Of a stretch of 64,000 nt of DNA, positions 59,523 to 64,000 are shown one piece after another; position 1 is the first letter of the stretch, and the number at the start of each line of letters is the position of its first letter. Below the pieces are notes generated by a model. It made no database searches and was not told where the DNA came from. It saw only the letters and a list, made by a program, of their open reading frames with translations. The translations under genes were made by a program, and so were the position numbers. This DNA is from Nitrospirota bacterium (GTDB lineage Bacteria; JACPQY01), in contig JACPAV010000025.1 in assembly GCA_016180645.1 (NCBI GenBank), positions 3,884 through 67,883 of the forward strand, written 5' to 3'.

Positions 59523-59594
59523 AGCCGCCGGAGGGCGTCGATCCCTCTTTTCCTGGGTACAGGCCAGGCGTCTTTCCATCTCGACCTCAGCGGC
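59523..59594 (-). tRNA. tRNA-Thr(TGT)
   Basis: Acceptor GCCGCTG/CGGCGGC, T73, anticodon loop CCTGTAC, T-loop ATCGACG. Confidence 0.85.
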
Positions 59595-59601
59595 AGAACT
59601 T

Positions 59602-59672
59602 TGCGGGAGCGGGGACTTGATCCCCGGCTTCAGGCTTGGAAGGCCCGCTTGCTTCCACTACAACACTCCCGC
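59602..59672 (-). tRNA. tRNA-Gly(TCC)
   Basis: Acceptor GCGGGAG/CTCCCGC, anticodon loop CTTCCAA, T-loop ATCAAGT. Confidence 0.88.
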
Positions 59673-59679
59673 TCATGTT

Positions 59680-59748
59680 TGCGCGGGGCCGGCCTCGATC
59701 CGGCATGGACCTGTGTGTAGGACAGGCGGCTCTCCATTCACCCCGCAC
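59680..59748 (-). tRNA. tRNA-Val(TAC)
   Basis: Acceptor GTGCGGG/CCCGCGC, A73, anticodon loop CCTACAC, T-loop ATCGAGG. Its 5' acceptor strand is part of a 15-bp inverted repeat with 59837-59851. Confidence 0.85.
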
Positions 59749-59851
59749 CAATCCCGAAACAAGCGTGTTGATGTTGAAAACACGAAAGGCGAAGCCGCCT
59801 TCGGCTACAAATCAACACCTGTGCAGACGCAAACACAGGATTGGTGCGGGG
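59740..59851. other. structured inter-tRNA element with nested inverted repeats
   Basis: ACCCCGCACCAATCC (59740-59754) is repeated in inverse at the right end (GGATTGGTGCGGGGT). Inside are GTGTTGAT/ATCAACAC and AAGGCG/CGCCTT hairpins. It overlaps the start of tRNA-Val(TAC). Confidence 0.6.
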
Positions 59852-59873
59852 TTCGCCTACCCGCGCTTCAAAT

Positions 59874-59945
59874 TTGCGGAGTGCGGGCTTCGATCCCCAC
59901 CCTTCCGCATACCAAACGGACGCACATCCAACCGTGCTCTAGCGG
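59874..59945 (-). tRNA. tRNA-Thr(GGT)-like, probably defective
   Basis: The anticodon arm TCCGT/GCGGA with loop TTGGTAT gives GGT and the D-arm is good (GCAC/GTGC), but the acceptor strands (GCCGCTA and ACTCCGC) pair at only about three positions and the T-loop has an extra base. Limits are approximate. Confidence 0.5.
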
Positions 59946-59953
59946 CGAAACTT

Positions 59954-60040
59954 CGGAGAGGGTGGGATTCGGACCCACGTCCGCCGGTCGGCGGATTCGG
60001 TTTTCAGGACCGATGCCTTCAACCACTCGGCCACCTCTCC
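59954..60040 (-). tRNA. tRNA-Ser(TGA)
   Basis: Type II, acceptor GGAGAGG/CCTCTCC, G73, anticodon loop CCTGAAA, T-loop TCCGAAT (C55). Confidence 0.9.
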
Positions 60041-60048
60041 CAACTTGG

Positions 60049-60137
60049 CGGTAGCGGGAGGGGTCGAACCTCCAGTCCACGTCTTCACGGGACGCCGCCT
60101 TTCCACGACGGCGGTTTCACCATTCACCCACGCTACC
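60049..60137 (-). tRNA. tRNA-Ser(GGA)
   Basis: Type II, acceptor GGTAGCG/CGCTACC, G73, anticodon loop GTGGAAA, canonical T-loop TTCGACC. Confidence 0.88.
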
Positions 60138-60144
60138 AAACGGA

Positions 60145-60229
60145 CGGAGGGTGCTGGATTCGGACCAGCGGACCCTTTCGGGCCTCCCGCTTTCGAGGCG
60201 GGTGGATTCAACCGCTCTCCCAACCCTCC
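60145..60229 (-). tRNA. tRNA-Ser(CGA)
   Basis: Type II, acceptor GGAGGGT/ACCCTCC, G73, anticodon loop CTCGAAA, T-loop TCCGAAT. Confidence 0.9.
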
Positions 60230-60234
60230 AAATT

Positions 60235-60318
60235 TGCGGCTGGCTGGAGTTGCACCAGCATGGGTGTTACCCCACAAGCCTCTCAAGCCTGCTCGTCTGC
60301 TTGTTCCGACACAGCCGC
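60235..60318 (-). tRNA. tRNA-Leu(GAG)
   Basis: Type II, acceptor GCGGCTG/CAGCCGC, A73, anticodon loop TTGAGAG, T-loop TGCAACT. Confidence 0.9.
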
Positions 60319-60324
60319 GTATTC

Positions 60325-60408
60325 TGGCCCCGCCAGGATTCGCACCTGGACGGCCTTCTCGGCCGGCGGGTCTTAAATCCGCCGCGTCTGCTGTTTCGCC
60401 ACGGGGCC
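60325..60408 (-). tRNA. tRNA-Leu(TAA)
   Basis: Type II, acceptor GGCCCCG/CGGGGCC, A73, anticodon loop TTTAAGA, T-loop TGCGAAT. Confidence 0.9.
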
Positions 60409-60438
60409 TCCGTCTCATTGTCAAAGAACAACCACATT

Positions 60439-60522
60439 TGCGCCGGGAAGGACTTGCACCTTCACGCCCTTTCGGACCACGGCTTCTGAGACCGTGACGG
60501 CTGCTGTTTACGTCACCGGCGC
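60439..60522 (-). tRNA. tRNA-Leu(CAG)
   Basis: Type II, acceptor GCGCCGG/CCGGCGC, A73, anticodon loop CTCAGAA, T-loop TGCAAGT. Confidence 0.9.
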
Positions 60523-60528
60523 GTCATT

Positions 60529-60609
60529 TACCGGAGGTGGGACTTGGACCCACACGCCTTTCGGCACGAGCTTCTAAGGCTCGCGCGTCTGCCGTTCCGC
60601 CACTCCGGT
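60529..60609 (-). tRNA. tRNA-Leu(TAG)
   Basis: Type II, acceptor ACCGGAG/CTCCGGT, A73, anticodon loop CTTAGAA, T-loop TCCAAGT. Confidence 0.9.
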
Positions 60610-60617
60610 ATCAAACT

Positions 60618-60699
60618 TGCCCCTGGAAGGATTTGCACCTTCACGCCTTTCGACAGCGGATCTTGAGGCCGCCTCGTCTGCTGATTCCGACACAGGGGC
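60618..60699 (-). tRNA. tRNA-Leu(CAA)
   Basis: Type II, acceptor GCCCCTG/CAGGGGC, A73, anticodon loop CTCAAGA, T-loop TGCAAAT. Confidence 0.9.
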
Positions 60700-61147
60700 G
60701 CTTCGATAGTCCCTGAAATCATTGGCGTCCGCTTCCCGGAATTTCCGGAGCAGCGAATCGTACCGCCTCACCATGTCCATGATCTCGTCGTTCACAGCGT
60801 CTTTCCCTTCACTTTCAATTTCAAATTCCTCTTCATGAGCCGGTGAATCGTTCCCCCGGCTACTCCCGCCCGTGGAGAGGCGACCCACCCACCATGCTTT
60901 GCCGCCCGCTCCAGGGCGGCTTCTCTATTCCGTATCCACATGTTTCCCGGCTTTCCCGTCATCTCAACCTCGTCAAAACAAAAAGACAGACCAAGATGGC
61001 AATTGTCAGGGCCACGGCTGCTTTCCTTTCGGGTTTCTTTGGATCAGCTCGTCGTAACCCTTAGAGGGTTGACGTACCGAGCGATCCTGTGGACAGCGTG
61101 GCGCCTAATATCAAGCACCACACCAATAGACTGAACAAGAACCGCAC
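60700..61147. other. gap in tRNA array, no secure gene
   Basis: A minus-strand frame starting at a GTG (60795, MNDEIMDMVRRYDSLLRKFR) looks protein-like but runs through tRNA-Leu(CAA) and into tRNA-Leu(TAG), so it is either a truncated gene or chance. A hairpin (CGCCC/GGGCG) lies near 60900. Confidence 0.35.
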
Positions 61148-61220
61148 TGGCCACCCCTGGGATCGAACCAAGCTCTCCCGCTTTTCAGGCGGGCGCAGCG
61201 ACCACGTTTGCTTGGTGGCC
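61148..61220 (-). tRNA. tRNA-Phe(GAA)
   Basis: Acceptor GGCCACC/GGTGGCC, A73, anticodon loop CTGAAAA, canonical T-loop TTCGATC. Confidence 0.9.
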
Positions 61221-61307
61221 AGTTCGATTCCCGTAAAGAAGGGCTCAGTGTTCTTGTTCATGCTGATCTTTTCTTTGTACTCGCCTCCTGCGTTTTTGTC
61301 AAGATCG

Positions 61308-61511
61308 CATGGCGAACACACCGGAGACTTGGGGACCGACGTGGCCGCGCTGAGCCAGGGCCTCGATTTCAACGGAAACAAACGCGGCATAGCCCTTGAG
61401 GTCGTTCGGATGAGCGACGTCGAGGCGGCCTACATCCTGTTCAGTCGGTCCGACGCGAGGACAACGGGTTGCTCAGGGCTGGTCGGTTCGGGCAACATCA
61501 TCGACCTTTGA
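61308..61511 (+). pseudogene. fragment of lipoprotein gene inside tRNA array
   Basis: The frame reads HTGDLGTDVAALSQGLDFNG, then VEAAYILFSRSDARTTGCSG, LVGSGNIIDL and stops. It matches residues ~97-165 of the lipoprotein at 55201 (NMGDLGTHVAALTQGTDFDG ... GVAGSGNIINF). Both ends are missing, so it is a degraded partial copy 5.8 kb away. Confidence 0.75.
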
Positions 61512-61649
61512 CCCCGAAACCCCGACACGGTGGCCACCACTCACATACATGCAAACTTACAACATCTATCTTCCCACTGCCCCTATTATCGAATTTTTCA
61601 CGAAAACGCGGAAAAGGCCAATACATAGCTTGGGAGCGTGAAAGATCAA

Positions 61650-62450
61650 TCAGGCGTGAGCGGTGGCCTCGGTCCAGCCGAGAAGGTAGGTGATCCGCGG
61701 CCGGCCGATCCCTGGGGAGAGCCGCCCGATCTCGAACCGGTAACCGTTGCCGTCGGTCAGCCCCTCGGTCAGACGCTCCAGTTGCCTAGGGGTAAAGACT
61801 CTCATGCACGATACAACCCCGTCCCACATGGTAAAGAACGGCAGCACCGGAACCAGATAGGTCAAGAGCAGGCGCTGCAATTTAGGCGGCCGGATCAGCG
61901 GGGCGGACAGAAGGACGCCTATCGGGACAAACCCAATCGCCGGCAGCGCCATGCGCTGTTCAACGACCTCGAAAATGCCGATCGGAGCGCCGGACTCGAC
62001 CGCATCGCGCAGGATCGCCCGCGCCACCGGCGACGGCATGTGGTGAAATGCATTGAAGATCGTTCGCACTCCCTTAAGGTCGTGCGGGACCGCCGCCGCG
62101 TCGACCGGGGTTGAAATGAATTCGATTCTTCCCCCCGACTCCTGCGCCGCCCGGTGGAAAGCCCCGGTGTTGGGGTACTTGTCGGTCAACGTGATCCTGA
62201 CCGGATATCCCGCTTTGCGAAAAAGACTTTCCATTCTTACTTGCGGCCCGCTTCCGCCCGACCCCATGTCGATGATCCGTTCCGTGTCGTGCGCGCGCAA
62301 CCACTCGACCATCTTCGGTACGATCGGATCGAACGCGTGCGACACCTCGTTTAGGTAGCGCAAGCAGTCGGTCATGTAGTCGCGCCACTGCACCGGAAAC
62401 CACTGGAAATCCTCAAACTCGAACAGATAGTCGCGCAACATGGGCGGCAT
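61650..62450 (-). CDS. class I SAM-dependent methyltransferase-like protein
   Basis: 266 residues. ERIIDMGSGGSGPQVRMESL is a SAM-binding motif I, followed by an acidic residue at the end of strand 2 (ITLTDKYPNTG) and IFNAFHHMPSPVARAILRDA. The hydrophobic region PAIGFVPIGVLLSAPLIRPP and LLLTYLVPVLPFF may touch the membrane, so a lipid or small-molecule substrate is possible. It interrupts the tRNA array in the same orientation. No closer family recognised. Confidence 0.72.
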   Translation of the reverse strand: MPPMLRDYLFEFEDFQWFPVQWRDYMTDCLRYLNEVSHAFDPIVPKMVEWLRAHDTERIIDMGSGGSGPQVRMESLFRKAGYPVRITLTDKYPNTGAFHRAAQESGGRIEFISTPVDAAAVPHDLKGVRTIFNAFHHMPSPVARAILRDAVESGAPIGIFEVVEQRMALPAIGFVPIGVLLSAPLIRPPKLQRLLLTYLVPVLPFFTMWDGVVSCMRVFTPRQLERLTEGLTDGNGYRFEIGRLSPGIGRPRITYLLGWTEATAHA

Positions 62451-62616
62451 TCGTTAGCCCACCCCTTTCCGCTCTGCTGCCGCAACAACCCTCCCCGCCC
62501 CAGCCAACAGGCCCAGCAGCCCGAAGGTGGTCCATGAGTTTGGGAGGGAGTCGAGTCTCATCGGCCCATCCTATCACTTCCCTGCGCCCCCCTTCCCACA
62601 GGGCCTCCCCTTTCTC

Positions 62617-62814
62617 TCACCGTTCTTCTCTTTTTCCTCCCCCCCCGCCCCGCGCGCGCGGGGAAAAAGAGGGAGCGGTGGGGGGAACCAGACCCTTGTG
62701 GGAATGCTGGGCCGACAGCACGCTCAGGAAAAGGCCCTCGATCCGTTGGTGCGCCTGGCGCCGGGCCTCGCGGACGAGATCCTCCAGGACCGTCTCGCCC
62801 GGCTCGACGTTCAT
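62617..62814 (-). CDS. possible small hypothetical protein
   Basis: 65 residues beginning MNVEPGETVLEDLVREARRQ. The helical first half looks coding; the tail (PRARGGGGGKREER) reads low-complexity DNA. No clear Shine-Dalgarno. Confidence 0.35.
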   Translation of the reverse strand: MNVEPGETVLEDLVREARRQAHQRIEGLFLSVLSAQHSHKGLVPPTAPSFSPRARGGGGGKREER

Positions 62815-62848
62815 CTTACAATCGAAGGAGACCGATCCGTGTGACGAC

Positions 62849-62867
62849 CCTCCCGCCCATGGCGGGA
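62849..62867. terminator. hairpin upstream of tRNA block
   Basis: CTCCCGCC, CAT, GGCGGGAG: eight perfect base pairs just after the second tRNA block on the minus strand. No T-tract. Confidence 0.45.
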
Positions 62868-62921
62868 GACTGTCACGGGGATAGAGGCGTGTCAACGCAC
62901 GAGAGGGTGCGTGGCGAATCG

Positions 62922-62996
62922 TGCCCTTGGAGGGATTTGAACCCTCTGCCTTCCGGTTCGGAACCGGAGATGCAAATCCAGTTACACCTCAAGGGC
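62922..62996 (-). tRNA. tRNA-Arg(CCG)
   Basis: Acceptor GCCCTTG/CAAGGGC, A73, anticodon loop TTCCGAA, canonical T-loop TTCAAAT. Confidence 0.9.
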
Positions 62997-63002
62997 CAAA
63001 CT

Positions 63003-63073
63003 TGGGACCGGAGCGAGTCGGACGCTCGTATCCGCGATGTCACCACGGCGCTCTGCCGTTGAGCTACGGTCCC
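63003..63073 (-). tRNA. tRNA-Val(GAC)
   Basis: Acceptor GGGACCG/CGGTCCC, A73, anticodon loop GTGACAT, T-loop TCCGACT. Confidence 0.88.
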
Positions 63074-63074
63074 G

Positions 63075-63145
63075 TGGAGCCGCAGGGAATCGCACCCTGA
63101 TTTCATCCATGCCGAGGATGTGTCCTCCTATTGAACGACGGTCCC
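63075..63145 (-). tRNA. tRNA-Ala(GGC)
   Basis: Acceptor GGGACCG/CGGCTCC carries the G3-U70 alanine identity pair and one A-C mismatch. Anticodon loop TCGGCAT, T-loop TGCGATT. Confidence 0.88.
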
Positions 63146-63151
63146 AAACTT

Positions 63152-63226
63152 TGCCCCAGGTAGGACTCGAACCTACACGTTGCCCCGCTCGTAACGGGGT
63201 GGCCTCTCCAATTGACCGACTGGGGC
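63152..63226 (-). tRNA. tRNA-Arg(ACG)
   Basis: Acceptor GCCCCAG/CTGGGGC, A73, anticodon loop TTACGAG (ACG, presumably edited to inosine), canonical T-loop TTCGAGT. Confidence 0.9.
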
Positions 63227-63236
63227 TCGAACTGGG

Positions 63237-63310
63237 GGTGACTGACCGGACTTGAACCGGCTACTGTGAGGGCCACAACCTCACGCCTATCCTCTTCGGC
63301 TTCAGCCACC
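63237..63310 (-). tRNA. tRNA-His(GTG)
   Basis: Acceptor GTGGCTG/CAGTCAC with extra G-1 opposite C73, the histidine signature. Anticodon loop TTGTGGC, canonical T-loop TTCAAGT. Confidence 0.9.
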
Positions 63311-63317
63311 ATAGATT

Positions 63318-63389
63318 TCTGGGCGCTGCGAAGTCGAACCCAGTCCACGGCGTTCCCGACACCGGATGCAGCCTCTACACCACGCCCAG
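63318..63389 (-). tRNA. tRNA-Pro(GGG)
   Basis: Acceptor CTGGGCG/CGCCCAG, A73, anticodon loop TCGGGAA. The T-arm (CTGGG TTCGACTT CGCAG) has one extra loop base and a mismatch, so function is less sure. Confidence 0.75.
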
Positions 63390-63396
63390 TCCAACT

Positions 63397-63467
63397 TCTG
63401 GGAGCTTGGGATTGAACCAAGTCCACATCGTTCCGAACGATGGAGGCGACCTCTACCCCACTCCCAG
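63397..63467 (-). tRNA. tRNA-Pro(CGG)
   Basis: Acceptor CTGGGAG/CTCCCAG, A73, anticodon loop TTCGGAA, canonical T-loop TTCAATC. Confidence 0.9.
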
Positions 63468-63473
63468 TCGAAT

Positions 63474-63544
63474 TCAGGGTGCCTGGAATTGAACCAGGTC
63501 CACATCGTTCCAGGCGATGGATGCGACCACTACACCACACCCTG
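63474..63544 (-). tRNA. tRNA-Pro(TGG)
   Basis: Acceptor CAGGGTG/CACCCTG, A73, anticodon loop CCTGGAA, canonical T-loop TTCAATT. Confidence 0.9.
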
Positions 63545-63546
63545 GG

Positions 63547-63619
63547 TGCGCCCGGTAGGACTTGCACCTACACTCTCAGCCTTATCAAGACTGCGCTTCA
63601 CTGTTTAAGCTACAGGCGC
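63547..63619 (-). tRNA. tRNA-Ile(GAT)
   Basis: Acceptor GCGCCTG/CGGGCGC, A73, anticodon loop TTGATAA, T-loop TGCAAGT. Confidence 0.9.
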
Positions 63620-63625
63620 GAAATG

Positions 63626-63698
63626 TGGGGCCGGTGGGCTTCGATCCCACGTCTTCCGCTTAAAAGGCGGATCGTGCTCCCGACTCACCTACGGCCCC
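63626..63698 (-). tRNA. tRNA-Lys(TTT)
   Basis: Acceptor GGGGCCG/CGGCCCC, A73, anticodon loop CTTTTAA, T-loop ATCGAAG. Confidence 0.9.
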
Positions 63699-63747
63699 GT
63701 TCTTTTGTCGTCCTCTCCTTTCATCGGACGCTCCTTTCAAACATGGG

Positions 63748-63818
63748 TGGAGCCACGGAGATTTGAACTCCGATCTCAGCGGTGCGGACGCCGCATCCTC
63801 CCATTGGACGATGGCCCC
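63748..63818 (-). tRNA. tRNA-Ala(CGC)
   Basis: Acceptor GGGGCCA/TGGCTCC with the G3-U70 pair, A73, anticodon loop TCCGCAC, canonical T-loop TTCAAAT. Confidence 0.88.
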
Positions 63819-63827
63819 AATACATTT

Positions 63828-63900
63828 TGGGTCCGGTGGGACTTGCACCCACAGCTTCCGGTTTAAGAGACCGGCACTCTGTCTGTTGAGTTACGGACCC
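63828..63900 (-). tRNA. tRNA-Lys(CTT)
   Basis: Acceptor GGGTCCG/CGGACCC, A73, anticodon loop CTCTTAA, T-loop TGCAAGT. The array may continue beyond the window edge. Confidence 0.9.
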
Positions 63901-64000
63901 GTGATGACAAAACACCTGCGCAAGCATCTTTCTGGTAAGGGTTGGAGTTCTGGAAAGACCCTTGCGCTTACCGTGCCGCTGGACGCGGGACGGCGATGCG

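Larger units (their letters stand above)
62451..62921. other. gap between methyltransferase and second tRNA block
   Basis: It holds one possible small gene (62617-62814, minus) and a terminator-like hairpin (62849-62867). GC-simple sequence (CCCCCCCGCCCCGCGCGCGC) lies near 62640. Confidence 0.5.

Noticed and set aside
59868-60424. Protein-like minus-strand frames within the tRNA array
   Set aside because: They are readings through several clear tRNA genes.
1-64000. CRISPR arrays, rRNA operons, transposases, integrases, phage structural genes
   Set aside because: I looked for regularly spaced direct repeats, rRNA core sequences, DDE/recombinase motifs and capsid or tail genes and saw none. 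R1 and R2 are dispersed, not regularly spaced.

Overview
The window looks like a GC-rich bacterial genome or large mobile replicon from an uncultured Gram-negative lineage. Support for this comes from many lipobox-type lipoproteins, an outer-membrane barrel protein, MopE-like metal-binding/Kelch/YCF48 lipoproteins of the kind seen in delta-proteobacterial and related genomes, and a partial F/SXT-type conjugation locus (TraE-, TraK-, TraB-, TraV-like). No rRNA, integrase, transposase, phage structural gene or CRISPR array was found. The assignment to a taxon is inference; the T4SS genes, restriction island, toxin-antitoxin pair and giant tRNA array fit a megaplasmid, an integrative element or a chromosome carrying one.

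Layout. 0-4.6 kb: an edge-truncated gene, a Cys-motif protein, a DUF3150-like protein and a radical SAM protein. 5.0-13.0 kb: a restriction-modification island (type III-like Res/helicase-nuclease, TcmP and its three-Cys/Gp37-Gp68 partner, adenine methyltransferase, TIGR02391 protein), with ATGA/TGATG overlaps between its first genes. 13.06-13.58 kb: YIP1-like membrane protein. 13.97-23.9 kb: a surface operon (giant Ig-like lipoprotein, FG-GAP lipoprotein, barrel protein, small lipoprotein). 24.1-26.6 kb: SLOG, SLOG and DUF488-like/NADAR genes, a candidate nucleotide-signalling conflict system. 27.1-32.3 kb: minus-strand Kelch and YCF48/MopE lipoproteins. 32.8-33.5 kb: a glycogen-phosphorylase remnant and a membrane protein. 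33.8-42.0 kb: T4SS core genes followed by a second giant Ig-like lipoprotein. 42.1-48.4 kb: XRE repressor, response regulator, hybrid kinase with a coupled small leader ORF, and an AbiEi/AbiEii pair. 48.6-51.1 kb: small basic and Zn-ribbon proteins. 51.1-58.3 kb: nucleoside hydrolase, SEC-C protein, GH5 glycosidase, lipoproteins and a degenerate second copy of part of this set. 58.46-63.90 kb: a minus-strand array of 35 tRNA genes covering 18 amino acids, interrupted by a methyltransferase gene.

Three signals stand out. First, a ~58-bp repeat (called R1 here) occurs about 15 times between 0.8 and 39.2 kb, in both orientations, and is often inserted IN FRAME inside genes; one copy splits an Ig-like repeat whose sister repeats are intact. 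Second, a palindrome family (R2) sits between genes so that its left arm can supply the upstream stop codon and its right arm the SD-like sequence and start codon of the next gene. Third, 23 of the 35 tRNAs lack the universal T54-T55-C56 T-loop (G55, C55 or A54 instead). All coordinates and motifs were read by eye; no searches were run.
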